Shown in pieces: positions 17,504-27,049 of a DNA stretch of 64,000 nucleotides. The notes under the pieces were generated by a model. That model saw nothing but the letters and a program-made list of their open reading frames with translations, was not told the origin of the DNA and made no database searches. The first letter of the stretch is position 1; every line of letters starts with the position of its first letter. The DNA comes from Synergistaceae bacterium (GTDB lineage: Bacteria > Synergistota > Synergistia > Synergistales > Aminobacteriaceae): assembly GCA_017405525.1 (NCBI GenBank), contig JAFRAH010000011.1, forward strand, positions 34,749 through 98,748, given 5' to 3'. The translations under genes and the position numbers were made by a program.

Positions 17504-17920
17504 ATGGCACTCAATGAATGCAAGCTCTGCAGGAGAGCCTATAACGGTTTCGAGGGACAGAAGATATGCCCTGACTGCATAAGGAGGCTCGAAAGCATTT
17601 ACGGCCGCGTCCACGAGTACATGAGGGACAACGAGGATAGGGATTTTGACCTCGACACAATCTCCGATGAGATGGACATAAGCCCGGTGGATATTCAGGC
17701 ACTGATTGACTTGGGATACCTTGAGCGGGACATTCAGACCTACAGCCGGAGCAAGAAGGGTTCACGCCAAAAACTAGCTGAGGCACTTAATGGTGAAATG
17801 GAGAAGATGAGGCGGAACATAACGACATATGGCGGGGTAGTCTATGCCCGTGAAGGCCGGGAAAAAGACAGCGACAACAGGCAGTACGTCTATGACAGTC
17901 AGCGAAGGAAGCCATTATGA
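17504..17920 (+). CDS. Zinc-ribbon/HTH protein, YvyF-like, copy 2
   Basis: This 138-residue protein is a clear paralogue of the one encoded just upstream. Both share MAL-EC--C, a second CxxC (CPDCIRRLES), a central HTH-like segment (DLDTISDEMDISPVDIQAL) and the block LERDIQTYS. Its tail is longer and charged, with many Arg and Tyr. A GGAGG site precedes the start, and the stop overlaps the start of the prepilin peptidase gene by ATGA. Translational coupling suggests a joint role with type IV pilus or flagellar assembly, which is inference. Confidence 0.6.
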   Translation: MALNECKLCRRAYNGFEGQKICPDCIRRLESIYGRVHEYMRDNEDRDFDLDTISDEMDISPVDIQALIDLGYLERDIQTYSRSKKGSRQKLAEALNGEMEKMRRNITTYGGVVYAREGREKDSDNRQYVYDSQRRKPL

Positions 17921-18729
17921 CCGTTGCAGTGCCTCAAGTTCTTGTTGCCGGGGTATTCGGCGCGTCAATGGGCTCATTCCTGAACGTCATAGCACACAGG
18001 AGCGTTCAGGGTCGTTCATGGACCGGGGTGAATGACCGTTCAGCCTGTGAGACTTGCGGCCATGTACTGGGAGCGTCGGAGCTTATCCCGGTAATCTCGT
18101 GGCTCATTCAGCGGGGAAGGTGCAGGCACTGCGGGGCAAAAATCCCGACACGCTATGTTCTCGTTGAGGTACTCTGCGCGGTTCTGGCAATGATCCTGAT
18201 GTACCGCTGGGGAATCTCGTGGGCATTGCTCATCTGCGCAATAGGGACGTGCGGGCTTGTCGTGAACTCCCTGACCGACTATGAGGCCGGGGATGTTTTT
18301 GACCTTCTGGCACTCGTTCCGGGGGTTGCCTGCCTTCTCGTCAGGATAGCCGGGGGATGGCCTGCAGTTCTTGACGGAGTGGCCGGGGCTTTTTCGGGCT
18401 GGGCTGTCTTTGCGGTGATAATCCTCCTCTCACGCGGCGGAATGGGCTGGGGTGATGCTGTCTTCATGGCCGGAATGGGTGGAGTCTTGGGCTTGAGGTT
18501 TGTGCTGTTTTCCGTTTATGCCGGGATAATGGCCGGGGGCTTGTGGGTGATTGTGATGATGCTTATAGGCCGCCTTCACTGGGGGAGGGGTGAGAGCGTC
18601 CCGTTAGTCCCGTTCCTGTCCATAGGGTGCTTTGTTACGATGATATTCGGCCCTGAGATATTCGCTGCCCTGAAAGTCAGGGTATTGTTCCCTTCATTCT
18701 TCACTGTTTCGTGGCCTTTCACGTTCTAG
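17917..18729 (+). CDS. Type IV prepilin peptidase / leader peptidase
   Basis: This 270-residue polytopic membrane aspartic protease would cleave, and possibly N-methylate, type IV prepilins or pseudopilins. The N-terminal GSFLNVIAHR and the four-Cys cytosolic loop (CETC, CRHC) are typical of PilD. The two catalytic Asp residues lie in NSLTDYEAGDVFD and GMGWGDAVF. About seven hydrophobic segments are visible. It is the last gene of a three-gene operon with the two zinc-ribbon paralogues. No pilin gene is in the window. The length is normal. Confidence 0.92.
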   Translation: MTVAVPQVLVAGVFGASMGSFLNVIAHRSVQGRSWTGVNDRSACETCGHVLGASELIPVISWLIQRGRCRHCGAKIPTRYVLVEVLCAVLAMILMYRWGISWALLICAIGTCGLVVNSLTDYEAGDVFDLLALVPGVACLLVRIAGGWPAVLDGVAGAFSGWAVFAVIILLSRGGMGWGDAVFMAGMGGVLGLRFVLFSVYAGIMAGGLWVIVMMLIGRLHWGRGESVPLVPFLSIGCFVTMIFGPEIFAALKVRVLFPSFFTVSWPFTF

Positions 18730-18755
18730 TTTTCTGAGCTGACACTTAAGAAGAG

Positions 18756-18795
18756 ACCCTGCCGGGAAATTTTCCTGACAGGGTTAATTTTTTGA
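18756..18795 (+). terminator. Rho-independent terminator after the prepilin peptidase gene
   Basis: ACCCTG pairs with CAGGGT, with an inner CGGGAAA/TTTCCTG stem, followed by TTAATTTTTT. Confidence 0.85.
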
Positions 18796-18844
18796 GCGGG
18801 CATTATAATAGTTACATTCCAATTTTTGAGGGGGCAGTAAATTT

Positions 18845-19216
18845 ATGGTACATGAAGTAACCGGGCAGGAAGTAGAGGGACTTGCCGGGGGAAGAGGCAG
18901 GGCGTTAAAGTATGAGGTAGTTCCGAAGGAGGCACTGAACGGACATGGGAGGCTCTACGCGAGGATAGTACTTTCTCCTGGTTCATCTGTGGGATGGCAT
19001 CAGCACGTCCGGGAGACTGAGCCCTACTACATTTTGAGGGGCGAGGGTGATTTCATCGAGGGCCGAACAGGAGATGGTGAACGCACGAGGACACGCGTAC
19101 ATGCCGGGCAGGTCTGCACTATTGAGGTGGGGCAGTGGCATTCACTGGAGAACAACTCAGACAATGAGCTTGAGTTCATGGCGTTGATCTACAACGAGCC
19201 GGGCTATCTGAACTAG
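18845..19216 (+). CDS. Cupin-domain protein
   Basis: This single-domain cupin of 123 residues carries motif 1 as GWHQHVRETEPYYILRGEG, where two His and the Glu would hold a metal, and motif 2 as GQWHSLENN. Such proteins serve as small isomerases, dioxygenases or sugar/ligand binders; the substrate cannot be read from the sequence. A GGGGGCAG site precedes the ATG and a TATAAT lies at 18804-18809. It stands alone between the prepilin peptidase terminator and the ribosomal operon. Confidence 0.8.
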   Translation: MVHEVTGQEVEGLAGGRGRALKYEVVPKEALNGHGRLYARIVLSPGSSVGWHQHVRETEPYYILRGEGDFIEGRTGDGERTRTRVHAGQVCTIEVGQWHSLENNSDNELEFMALIYNEPGYLN

Positions 19217-19218
19217 TC

Positions 19219-19296
19219 ATGAATACGTTTACGGCGGTGATATACAGGGAAGGTGAGCTTTATGTTTCCGGGTATCCTAGCCAAATAAGGAATTGA
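19219..19296 (+). pseudogene. HicB-like antitoxin remnant
   Basis: A 25-codon frame reads MNTFTAVIYREGELYVSGYP and then stops. This matches the first beta-strands of HicB-type antitoxins (the FTAVIYKEGDLYVA pattern), which normally continue for 40 or more residues. No HicA toxin is present. I take it as a truncated remnant. Its last codons overlap the -35 box of the rpsL promoter. Confidence 0.5.
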
Positions 19297-19322
19297 CATT
19301 AACGGCCTGTGTTTGCTAAGAT
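19293..19322 (+). promoter_or_regulatory. Promoter of the ribosomal superoperon
   Basis: A consensus -35 TTGACA (19293-19298) and a -10 TAAGAT (19317-19322) are separated by 18 bases. The start of transcription would be near 19329, giving rpsL a leader of about 106 bases. Confidence 0.75.
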
Positions 19323-19358
19323 TATCAGGCTGTTTACACCACAGAGATAATTTACAGG

Positions 19359-19443
19359 AAGGAGGGGAAATCTGCTGTTGGCAGGACAGTAATCACATTG
19401 CCTGATAGAGCAGTATAACCGACAGCAGAGACTTGTGCCGACA
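19359..19443 (+). promoter_or_regulatory. rpsL leader with Shine-Dalgarno separated from the GTG by a hairpin
   Basis: A strong AAGGAGG (19359-19365) lies 69 bases before the rpsL GTG, while the bases next to the GTG have no good site. Between them an 11-bp stem can form (19371-19381 with 19419-19429, one G-U pair), with an inner CAGG/CCTG stem. Folding leaves about five unpaired bases on each side, so the AAGGAGG would sit near the GTG. A competing 8-bp pairing (19376-19383 with 19436-19443) would cover part of the start codon. The two folds exclude each other, which suggests feedback control, perhaps by S12 or S7. Confidence 0.5.
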
Positions 19444-19812
19444 ATTAACCAGTTAGTGCGTCTTGGACGTGAAGAGAAGAAGAGCAAGAGTAATTCTCCG
19501 GCATTGCAGGGGAATCCGGCGCGCAGGGGAGTATGCACCCGTGTATACACAATAACCCCCAAGAAACCGAACTCAGCATTACGGAAGGTTGCTCGTGTAA
19601 GGCTGACCAATGGCATCGAAGTAACGTCCTACATTCCCGGAATAGGGCATAACCTGCAGGAGCACTCAGTAGTTCTTGTGAGGGGCGGACGTGTAAAGGA
19701 CTTGCCCGGTGTTCGCTACCACATAATCAGGGGAACGCTTGACTGCGGAGGCGTTGAGAACCGCAAGAGGAGCCGTTCAAAGTACGGTGCTCGTCGTCCT
19801 AAAGCGAATTAA
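19435..19812 (+). CDS. rpsL: 30S ribosomal protein S12
   Basis: S12 lines the decoding centre of the small subunit. The 125-residue protein begins [12 protein letters not shown] and has the conserved [11 protein letters not shown] and [11 protein letters not shown] blocks where streptomycin-resistance changes occur; both look wild type. The start is GTG, fixed by family alignment. It is the first gene of a continuous ribosomal superoperon and is preceded by an unusual structured leader. Confidence 0.98.
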   Translation: MPTINQLVRLGREEKKSKSNSPALQGNPARRGVCTRVYTITPKKPNSALRKVARVRLTNGIEVTSYIPGIGHNLQEHSVVLVRGGRVKDLPGVRYHIIRGTLDCGGVENRKRSRSKYGARRPKAN

Positions 19813-19829
19813 CGGGAGGAATACGTATC

Positions 19830-20300
19830 ATGCCGAGAAAAGGACACATCAAGAAGCGCGCTCCACAGGTTGACGTGAGATTCAACAACCCTGCGGCAGG
19901 AAGGTTTATCAGTGCGCTTATGGTTGGAGGAAAACGCAGCACAGCCGAGAAAATATTTTACGGTGCATTAGAGGGAGCTGCGGAGAAACTGGGCGTTGAA
20001 CCCTTTGAGGTATTCGAGAAGGCAATGGCTAATGTTACTCCCAATATAGAGGTACGTCCCCGCCGTGTTGGTGGAGCAACGTATCAGGTGCCGGTGGAAG
20101 TTACGGCAGAAAGAGGAGTTCAGTTGTCCATCAGGTGGATAGTGTCATATGCCCGTGCGAAAAAGGGAATGCCTATGAGTGAAAGGCTCATGCGTGAACT
20201 TATGGATGCGTACAAGAACGAGGGAGCTTCAATAAAACGCCGTGATGACACTCACAGGATGGCAGAGGCTAACCGGGCATTTGCGCATTACAGATGGTAA
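19830..20300 (+). CDS. rpsG: 30S ribosomal protein S7
   Basis: S7 nucleates assembly of the 30S head by binding the 3' domain of 16S rRNA. The protein is 156 residues, the usual length, with RFINALM-type RFISALMVGGKRSTAE, ANVTPNIEVRPRRVGGATYQ and the ending EANRAFAHYRW. A GGGAGGA site precedes the ATG. In E. coli S7 represses this operon by binding the S12-S7 gap; here that gap is only 17 bases, so control at this site is unlikely. Confidence 0.98.
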   Translation: MPRKGHIKKRAPQVDVRFNNPAAGRFISALMVGGKRSTAEKIFYGALEGAAEKLGVEPFEVFEKAMANVTPNIEVRPRRVGGATYQVPVEVTAERGVQLSIRWIVSYARAKKGMPMSERLMRELMDAYKNEGASIKRRDDTHRMAEANRAFAHYRW

Positions 20301-20336
20301 GGGCCTGAAAAAATCTAGTTTTGCAGGTGTATATTT

Positions 20337-22400
20337 TTGCAGGATATTAGCCAAGTAAGGAACATAGGAATAGCAGCCCATATAGATGCCGGAAAGACTA
20401 CGACAAGTGAGCGAATACTCTACTACACAGGGAGCAGCTACAAGGTCGGAGAAGTTCACGAGGGCAATGCTATCATGGACTGGATGGAGCAGGAACGCGA
20501 GAGGGGAATCACAATAACCTCAGCGGCCACAACATGCGCGTGGAAGGGTTATACTATCAACCTGATTGATACGCCAGGCCACGTGGATTTTACGGCGGAA
20601 GTTGAACGTTCATTGCGTGTTCTTGACGGGGTTGTAGCGGTCTTCTGTGCTGTTGGAGGGGTAGAGCCTCAGTCCGAAACAGTCTGGAGGCAGGCGGACA
20701 AATACGATGTTCCGCGTATAGCCTTCGTGAACAAGATGGACAGGATCGGCGCGGATTTCCCTGCGGTCGTAAAGGCCATGCGTGAGAGGCTCGGAGCTAA
20801 TGCGATACCCTTACAGCTCCCGATAGGTGCAGAGGATGACTTTGAGGGTGTAGTTGACCTCATAGAGCAGAAAGCCTACTACTTTTCGGGCGTATTGGGA
20901 CAGCTCCCTAAAGAGGGCACTATACCGCCTGAGTTAGCGATGCAGGCCAAGCAGGGAAGAGATGACATAGTCGAGAAGCTCTCAGACTTCAGCGATGACA
21001 TCATGACGCTCTACCTTGAAGGCAAGCCCGTAAGCTCTGAGCTCATACGCCGGACAATGCGCGAGGCAGTAATCAACCTCAAGGCCGTTCCTGTGTTGTG
21101 CGGTTCAGCGTTCAAGAACAAGTGCATAGAGCCGCTGCTTGATGCAGTAGTTGAGTATCTTCCGAGCCCGGTGGATCTTCCGCCAGTTCAGGGAATATCA
21201 CCCGATGACCCGGAGAAGGTGCTTGAGAGGCACAGCAGTCCCGACGAGCCTTTTGCGGCGTTGGCGTTCAAGATTGCGGTTGACCCGTATTTGGGGAGGC
21301 TGTTTTTCCTGCGTGTATATTCGGGGAAAATGGACAAGGGCGGTGCTCTCTACAACCCAACGACACGGCAGAAGGAACGTATCGGGCGAATAATGAGGAT
21401 GCACTCGAACAAGCGCGAGGATATTGACTCGATGGAGGCGGGAATGATAGTAGCTGTTCCGTCTCTTAGGGCAACAAGGACGGGCGATACACTCTGCGAT
21501 GAGGGCAACCAGATAGTTCTTGAGAGCCTCGAATTTCCCGAACCCGTAATCTCACTCGCTGTTGAACCGGCGACACAGCAGGACAAGGTGAAACTCGCCA
21601 AAGGACTTAATGCTCTTGCGGATGAGGATCCCACGTTCAAGGTACACAATGACGAGGAGAGCGGCCAGACGGTAATATCAGGAATGGGTGAGCTGCACCT
21701 TGAGATTATCGTTGACAGGCTCAAGCGTGAATTTGGCGTTGATGTCAAGGTCGGTAACCCGCAGGTCTCCTATCGTGAGGCCATCAGGAAACCGGCACGT
21801 GCTGAAGGCAAGTACATTCGTCAGTCAGGCGGACGCGGCCAGTACGGTCATGTTGTGTTCGAGATTGAACCGATTGAAGGCGGAAAATTCGAGTTCGAGG
21901 ACAGGATAGTCGGCGGCGTAATCCCGAAAGAGTTTATTGCTGCTGTCGAGAAGGGACTTGAGGAGGCCATACAGTCGGGAGTTCTCGGAGGCTATCCAGT
22001 TATTGGCGTTAAGGTTGCATTGGTTGACGGCTCATATCACGAGGTGGACAGCTCGGAAATGGCGTTCAAGATAGCGGCATCAATGGGCTTCAAGGAGGCC
22101 ATGAAGAAGGCTGATCCCGTCCTGATGGAACCAGTTATGTCAGTCGAAGTAGTAACGCCTGAGGAATATCTCGGTGATGTCATCGGTGATATAGCATCAA
22201 GGCGCGGGCGTATTGACGGTATGGACATGAAGGCAAATGCCAGGATAGTGCGTGCATATGTGCCTCTTGTCGGAATGTTCGGGTATGCTACGGACTTGAG
22301 GAGCAAGACATCAGGACGAGCGAACTACTCGATGCAGTTTGACCACTATGAACAGACACCTGCGGAAGTCAGCGAAAAGATTTTGCAGGGAAGAATTTAA
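20337..22400 (+). CDS. fusA: Elongation factor G
   Basis: EF-G is the GTPase of ribosomal translocation. The 687-residue protein has the P-loop [18 protein letters not shown] and NKMDRIGAD, followed by the normal domains II-V with RGQYGHVV and the C-terminal [11 protein letters not shown]. The start is TTG at 20337, preceded by GCAGGTG; family alignment ([10 protein letters not shown]) leaves no other choice. A second EF-G paralogue elsewhere cannot be excluded. Confidence 0.98.
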   Translation: MQDISQVRNIGIAAHIDAGKTTTSERILYYTGSSYKVGEVHEGNAIMDWMEQERERGITITSAATTCAWKGYTINLIDTPGHVDFTAEVERSLRVLDGVVAVFCAVGGVEPQSETVWRQADKYDVPRIAFVNKMDRIGADFPAVVKAMRERLGANAIPLQLPIGAEDDFEGVVDLIEQKAYYFSGVLGQLPKEGTIPPELAMQAKQGRDDIVEKLSDFSDDIMTLYLEGKPVSSELIRRTMREAVINLKAVPVLCGSAFKNKCIEPLLDAVVEYLPSPVDLPPVQGISPDDPEKVLERHSSPDEPFAALAFKIAVDPYLGRLFFLRVYSGKMDKGGALYNPTTRQKERIGRIMRMHSNKREDIDSMEAGMIVAVPSLRATRTGDTLCDEGNQIVLESLEFPEPVISLAVEPATQQDKVKLAKGLNALADEDPTFKVHNDEESGQTVISGMGELHLEIIVDRLKREFGVDVKVGNPQVSYREAIRKPARAEGKYIRQSGGRGQYGHVVFEIEPIEGGKFEFEDRIVGGVIPKEFIAAVEKGLEEAIQSGVLGGYPVIGVKVALVDGSYHEVDSSEMAFKIAASMGFKEAMKKADPVLMEPVMSVEVVTPEEYLGDVIGDIASRRGRIDGMDMKANARIVRAYVPLVGMFGYATDLRSKTSGRANYSMQFDHYEQTPAEVSEKILQGRI

Positions 22401-22426
22401 TCACAAGTAAGGAGAGCAAAATAACA

Positions 22427-23629
22427 ATGGCAAAAGAAAAGTTTGAGCGCAACAAGCCTCATTTGAATATCGGAACGATCGGGCATATTGACCACGGCAA
22501 AACGACACTTACAGCGGCAATTACGAAGTGCCTTGCCACAGAGAACTATGCGGAGTTCACGGCGTATGACATGATCGACAAGGCTCCTGAAGAGAGGGAG
22601 CGCGGCATCACGATAAACATTGCGCACGTTGAGTACCAGACCCCGAAGAGGCACTATGCACATATCGACTGCCCCGGCCATGCTGACTACATCAAGAACA
22701 TGATCACCGGCGCGGCTCAGATGGACGGCGCAATCCTGGTTGTCTCAGCGGCAGACGGCCCGATGCCCCAGACCCGTGAGCACGTACTTCTTGCCCGTCA
22801 GGTCAACGTTCCTGCGCTTGTTGTGTTCATGAACAAGACCGACCAGGTAGACGACCCCGAACTCCTTGACCTTGTGGAGATGGAAGTCCGCGAGCTCCTC
22901 AACAAGTACGAGTTCCCCGGCGATGACATCCCCATTATCCGCGGCTCAGCCCTTGAGGTTCTGGAGAAGGGTACAGGCAAGAAGGATGACCCCGTCTGCA
23001 AGTGCATCTATGAGCTTATGGACGCGTGCGACGACTACATTCCTGATCCTGTCCGTGAAGTCGACAAGCCTTTCCTGATGCCCATTGAGGACGTATTCAC
23101 GATTACGGGACGCGGAACAGTCGTAACCGGACGTGTTGAGCGCGGCAAGATTAAGGCCGGTGAAGAGGTCGAGATCGTCGGAATGACTAGGGACACCCGC
23201 AAGACAGTAGCAACGTCGCTCGAAATGTTCAGGAAGATTCTTGACGATGCCGAGGCAGGCGACAACGTGGGCGTTCTCCTTCGCGGAATCGACAAGGACG
23301 AGGTACAGCGCGGGCAGGTTCTCGCAAAGCCGGGCAGTGTTACTCCTCACACCAAGTTCAAGGGTGAAGTTTACGTCCTCAAGAAGGAAGAGGGCGGCCG
23401 TCATACACCGTTCTTTGCAGGGTACAAGCCTCAGTTCTACTTCAGGACGACAGACGTTACGGGCAACATCAAGCTGCCTGAGGGTGTCGAAATGGTCATG
23501 CCTGGTGACAACGCAACGTTTGAGGTTGAGCTTATTGTGCCGATAGCGATGGAGGAAGGGCTGCGCTTCGCAGTACGTGAGGGCGGCCACACGGTCGGAG
23601 CTGGAGTCGTAACCCAGATAATCGAGTAA
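22427..23629 (+). CDS. tuf: Elongation factor Tu
   Basis: EF-Tu delivers aminoacyl-tRNA to the ribosome. It is 400 residues with [38 protein letters not shown] and the C-terminal [15 protein letters not shown]. Codon use is visibly more biased than in neighbouring genes, as expected for high expression. A GGAGAGC-like site precedes the ATG. It joins the str cluster to the S10 cluster with only 23 bases before rpsJ. Confidence 0.98.
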   Translation: MAKEKFERNKPHLNIGTIGHIDHGKTTLTAAITKCLATENYAEFTAYDMIDKAPEERERGITINIAHVEYQTPKRHYAHIDCPGHADYIKNMITGAAQMDGAILVVSAADGPMPQTREHVLLARQVNVPALVVFMNKTDQVDDPELLDLVEMEVRELLNKYEFPGDDIPIIRGSALEVLEKGTGKKDDPVCKCIYELMDACDDYIPDPVREVDKPFLMPIEDVFTITGRGTVVTGRVERGKIKAGEEVEIVGMTRDTRKTVATSLEMFRKILDDAEAGDNVGVLLRGIDKDEVQRGQVLAKPGSVTPHTKFKGEVYVLKKEEGGRHTPFFAGYKPQFYFRTTDVTGNIKLPEGVEMVMPGDNATFEVELIVPIAMEEGLRFAVREGGHTVGAGVVTQIIE

Positions 23630-23652
23630 GCCGGGCAAGTGGGCAAATAATC

Positions 23653-23958
23653 ATGGCACGCAAAATCCGCATACGTCTGAAGTCATTTGACCACAGGGTG
23701 CTTGACATTTCGGCGGCACAGATTGCAGAGACGGCACAGTCAACTGGTGCGAGGGTTTCAGGGCCTATTCCCCTTCCCACAGAGGTAGGGAGGATTACGA
23801 TACTGAAGTCGCCCCACAAGGACAAGGATGCCCGCGAGCAGTTCGAGATGCGCACCCACAAGAGGCTTATAGACATTATCGATCCGACACAGAGGACTAT
23901 GGACGCACTGATGCAGCTGAATCTTGCTTCAGGCGTGGACATACAGATTAAATTTTAG
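23653..23958 (+). CDS. rpsJ: 30S ribosomal protein S10
   Basis: This 101-residue S10 (NusE) has [15 protein letters not shown] and [22 protein letters not shown]. It acts in the 30S head and, as NusE, in antitermination. It opens the S10 part of the superoperon, 23 bases after tuf and 20 bases before rplC. No separate promoter is evident. Confidence 0.98.
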   Translation: MARKIRIRLKSFDHRVLDISAAQIAETAQSTGARVSGPIPLPTEVGRITILKSPHKDKDAREQFEMRTHKRLIDIIDPTQRTMDALMQLNLASGVDIQIKF

Positions 23959-23978
23959 CGCAAGGAGACACAATCATT

Positions 23979-24605
23979 ATGTCAATTGGGATTCTGGGGA
24001 AGAAACTCGGAATGACACAGATATATGACTCAGAAGGACAGGCCGTAGCTGTTACGGTCGTCCTTGCCGGGCCGTGTTCTGTGGTAGCTCTGAGAACCCC
24101 TGAACAGAACGGATATTCCGCCGTTCTTCTCGGCTTCGGGGCTGTGAAGGCTCATAAGCTGTCCAAACCGCAGAGGGTCATGTTCGAGAAACTGAAACTT
24201 GAACCGAAAAAGACGCTTCGGGAGTTCAGGCTTGACGATGTGAAGGGCTATGAAGTTGGGCAGGAGTTGAAGGCTGATCTGTTCGAGGCAGGAGAGAAAA
24301 TCAACGTTAAGGGCATCTCCAAAGGTAAGGGTTTCGCTGGAGTAATCAAGCGTCATCACTTCGGAGGCCAGCAGTTCAGTCATGGAACTTCAGTCGAGCA
24401 CAGGCACGGAGGTTCAAGCGGAGCAATATCGTATCCCGGCCGCGTATTTCCCGGAAAGAGAATGCCCGGACACATGGGGAGCGATAAGGTTACCGTGAAG
24501 AACTTGACCGTTATGGCTGTTGATGTCGAGAACAATTTACTTCTGGTAAAAGGCGCAGTACCGGGCTCAAAGGACAGCCTGCTTGCCCTCTACAAGAAAG
24601 CATAA
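23979..24605 (+). CDS. rplC: 50S ribosomal protein L3
   Basis: The 208-residue L3 has GILGKKLGMTQIYD at the start, SKGKGFAGVIKRHHF with the extension to the peptidyl-transferase centre, and the Gln of FGGQQFSHG that PrmB methylates in other bacteria. Length and order are normal. Confidence 0.97.
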   Translation: MSIGILGKKLGMTQIYDSEGQAVAVTVVLAGPCSVVALRTPEQNGYSAVLLGFGAVKAHKLSKPQRVMFEKLKLEPKKTLREFRLDDVKGYEVGQELKADLFEAGEKINVKGISKGKGFAGVIKRHHFGGQQFSHGTSVEHRHGGSSGAISYPGRVFPGKRMPGHMGSDKVTVKNLTVMAVDVENNLLLVKGAVPGSKDSLLALYKKA

Positions 24606-24622
24606 GGAGGGGAAGAATAACT

Positions 24623-25249
24623 ATGCCTTTCGTGAAAGTATACGAGTTCAACGGAGACCGTGCCGGGGAAATGGAGCTGTCATCGGCAGTGTTCGATGTT
24701 CCTGTTCATATGCCCGCGATTCATCAGGTTGTAGTGGCTCATCTGGCTAATTGTCGTCAGGGCACTCACAGCACAAAGACGCGCGGAGATGTCTCAGGAG
24801 GCGGCAAGAAACCTTGGAGGCAGAAGCACACAGGCCGCGCACGTCAGGGTAGCACACGTTCGCCCATCTGGGTACATGGCGGAGTTGCTCACGGCCCGCA
24901 CCCTAGGGACTATCACCAGAAGGTCAATCGCAAGGTGATGAGGCTGGCACTCAGGAGCGTTTTGTCCGACAAGGTACGTGATGAGTTGATGGCGGTCGTT
25001 AAGGGGTTTGACGCAATCGAGAAACCCTCAACAAAGGCCGTAAAGCAGCTCTTTGACGCTCTCGGAGTGGGCAAGACTCTGGTCATCTACCACAACAACG
25101 CCCTGAACGTAACCCGCTCAGTGAGGAACCTGCCCGGCGCAAAGTGCATCAACGTAGCGAGCATTAACGTTTACGACATTCTGAATGCCAAGAACCTGAT
25201 AGTAACTCCTGAAGTTGTCGCGAAAATTGAGGAGGTATATTCCAGATGA
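24623..25249 (+). CDS. rplD: 50S ribosomal protein L4
   Basis: The 208-residue L4 has [20 protein letters not shown] and [21 protein letters not shown], the loop reaching the exit tunnel. In E. coli L4 represses the S10 operon through a leader; here rpsJ directly follows tuf, so no S10 leader of that kind is seen. It overlaps rplW by four bases. Confidence 0.97.
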   Translation: MPFVKVYEFNGDRAGEMELSSAVFDVPVHMPAIHQVVVAHLANCRQGTHSTKTRGDVSGGGKKPWRQKHTGRARQGSTRSPIWVHGGVAHGPHPRDYHQKVNRKVMRLALRSVLSDKVRDELMAVVKGFDAIEKPSTKAVKQLFDALGVGKTLVIYHNNALNVTRSVRNLPGAKCINVASINVYDILNAKNLIVTPEVVAKIEEVYSR

Positions 25250-25542
25250 ATTTAACCGCTCATGACATAATCATACGCCCGATAATCACGGAGAAATCAA
25301 GTTCACTTATGGCGATGAACAAGTACACGTTTGAAGTCCACAAGAGCGCGAACAAGATTCAGATACGCAATGCCGTTGAGGAAGTCTTCAACGTGAAAGT
25401 AGACGGAGTGAACACCATCAACGTGAAGGGCAAACTTCGCAGGCGCGGGATGTCAAAGGGATATACACGCTCATGGAAGAAAGCGATAGTAGCCCTCAAG
25501 CCGGATCAGCATATCGAGTTCTTCGAGGGTGCTTCGATATAA
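25246..25542 (+). CDS. rplW: 50S ribosomal protein L23
   Basis: This 98-residue L23 has [11 protein letters not shown] at the start and [20 protein letters not shown]23 docks SRP and trigger factor at the tunnel exit. It overlaps rplD by ATGA. Confidence 0.97.
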   Translation: MNLTAHDIIIRPIITEKSSSLMAMNKYTFEVHKSANKIQIRNAVEEVFNVKVDGVNTINVKGKLRRRGMSKGYTRSWKKAIVALKPDQHIEFFEGASI

Positions 25543-25559
25543 AGTAGGAGAAACGGAAC

Positions 25560-26387
25560 ATGTCAATTAAACAGTTCAAGCCGTATACAGCCGCCCGCCG
25601 TCATATGAGCATACAGGGGCGCGAGGACATTACGGCAGACAAGCCGGAGCGTTCGCTTGTAGTCCATCTCCGCAAGCATGGAGGCCGCAACAATACAGGC
25701 AGGATAACCATGCGCCACATTGGAGGAGGACACAGGAGAGCCTACCGCATTATAGATTTCAAGCGCGACAAGTTAGGCATACCCGGCAAGGTTGCGACAG
25801 TCGAATATGACCCCAACCGCAACGCCAGAATCGGCCTGATCAACTACGCTGACGGTGAGAAACGCTATATCATCATGCCGAAGGATCTCAAGGTCGGTGA
25901 TGTCATCTACTCAGGCCCTGAGAGCGACATTACTCCCGGGAATGCCCTCAAGCTGAAGGATATTCCAGTCGGTACGGTGATCCACAACCTCGAACTTCAG
26001 CCCGGTTGCGGCGCGAAGCTCGTACGTTCGGCGGGAACAAGCGCACAGCTCATGTCCAAAGAAGGCAAGTATGCATATATCAGGATGCCCAGCGGTGAAC
26101 TCAGGCTGATACTCCTTGAGTGCATGGCTACAGTCGGACAGGTCGGCAATGAGGACTACGACAATATTTCTTGGGGCAAAGCAGGCAAAACCCGCTGGAA
26201 GGGTCGCAGGCCATCAGTTCGCGGAATGGTAATGAACCCGGTAGATCACCCTATGGGCGGCGGTGAGGGCAAATCAAAGTCCAACAAGCACCCCGTATCA
26301 CCTTGGGGCACTCCTGCGAAGGGTTACAAGACACGCAAGCGCAAGCCTTCAGACAGGCTGATAATCCGCAGGCGTTATGACAAGTAG
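25560..26387 (+). CDS. rplB: 50S ribosomal protein L2
   Basis: The 275-residue L2 has the RNA-binding N terminus, [20 protein letters not shown], and the C-terminal [15 protein letters not shown], which contains the conserved His near the peptidyl-transferase centre. Length is normal. Confidence 0.98.
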   Translation: MSIKQFKPYTAARRHMSIQGREDITADKPERSLVVHLRKHGGRNNTGRITMRHIGGGHRRAYRIIDFKRDKLGIPGKVATVEYDPNRNARIGLINYADGEKRYIIMPKDLKVGDVIYSGPESDITPGNALKLKDIPVGTVIHNLELQPGCGAKLVRSAGTSAQLMSKEGKYAYIRMPSGELRLILLECMATVGQVGNEDYDNISWGKAGKTRWKGRRPSVRGMVMNPVDHPMGGGEGKSKSNKHPVSPWGTPAKGYKTRKRKPSDRLIIRRRYDK

Positions 26388-26404
26388 AAGGAGCTGAAAA
26401 CATA

Positions 26405-26674
26405 ATGCGCTCAAGTAAGAAAGGGCCTTTTGTTGAACAGAGGCTCCTTGACAGAATAGAAGCAATGAACGTCTCCGGCGCAAAAAAAGTCATCAAGACA
26501 TGGTCAAGGCGTTCAATGATAGTGCCTCAGATGATAGGCCACACAATCGCAGTGCATAACGGGAGGATGCATCTTCCTGTGTACATCAGCGAGAACATGG
26601 TGGGTCATAAGCTGGGCGAGTTTGCTCCTACGAGGAAGTTCGGGCATCACGCCGGGCAGGACAAGAAGAAGTAG
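26405..26674 (+). CDS. rpsS: 30S ribosomal protein S19
   Basis: The 89-residue S19 has [38 protein letters not shown] and [16 protein letters not shown]. It forms a complex with S13 in the 30S head. Confidence 0.97.
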   Translation: MRSSKKGPFVEQRLLDRIEAMNVSGAKKVIKTWSRRSMIVPQMIGHTIAVHNGRMHLPVYISENMVGHKLGEFAPTRKFGHHAGQDKKK

Positions 26675-26686
26675 AGGGGCTAAGTT

Positions 26687-27034
26687 ATGGCAGAGATAAA
26701 GACAGCAACAGCAAAGACGAAGAACGCCAGAATATCCCCGTACAAAGTCCGCCAGGTTCTTGAGCTCATCAGGGGCAAGAGTGCAGAACGTGCGCAGGTA
26801 ATCCTGAAGTTCAGCGACAAGAGGGCCGCCGGGATAATTCTGAAGGTGTTAAACAGCGCAATGGCGAACGCAGAGCATAATTACGGGATGGATCTCGACA
26901 AGCTCTATGTACATGAGGCATTCGCGGATCAGGGGCCGGTAATGAAGAGATTCCGCCCGGTCTCAATGGGACGCGTACACCCCTATGTTCACAAGCTCAC
27001 GCACATAACCGTGAAGCTCGGCGAACGTCATTAG
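26687..27034 (+). CDS. rplV: 50S ribosomal protein L22
   Basis: The 115-residue L22 has ARISPYKVRQVLELIRGKSA and the tunnel loop ending MGRVHPYVHKLTHITVKLGE. It lies in the exit tunnel and is a site of macrolide-resistance changes; none is recognisable. Confidence 0.97.
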   Translation: MAEIKTATAKTKNARISPYKVRQVLELIRGKSAERAQVILKFSDKRAAGIILKVLNSAMANAEHNYGMDLDKLYVHEAFADQGPVMKRFRPVSMGRVHPYVHKLTHITVKLGERH

Positions 27035-27049
27035 GAGGAAAAGGAATAA

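Noticed and set aside
19372..19392. Leader peptide from the AAGGAGG upstream of rpsL
   Set aside because: The nearest starts give only a 4-7 codon frame beginning TTG or CTG; the hairpin explanation fits better, though a tiny leader peptide is not excluded.
22946..23638. 230-codon open frame antisense to tuf
   Set aside because: It mirrors the biased codon use of tuf and resembles no protein; similar long antisense frames occur throughout the ribosomal operon.
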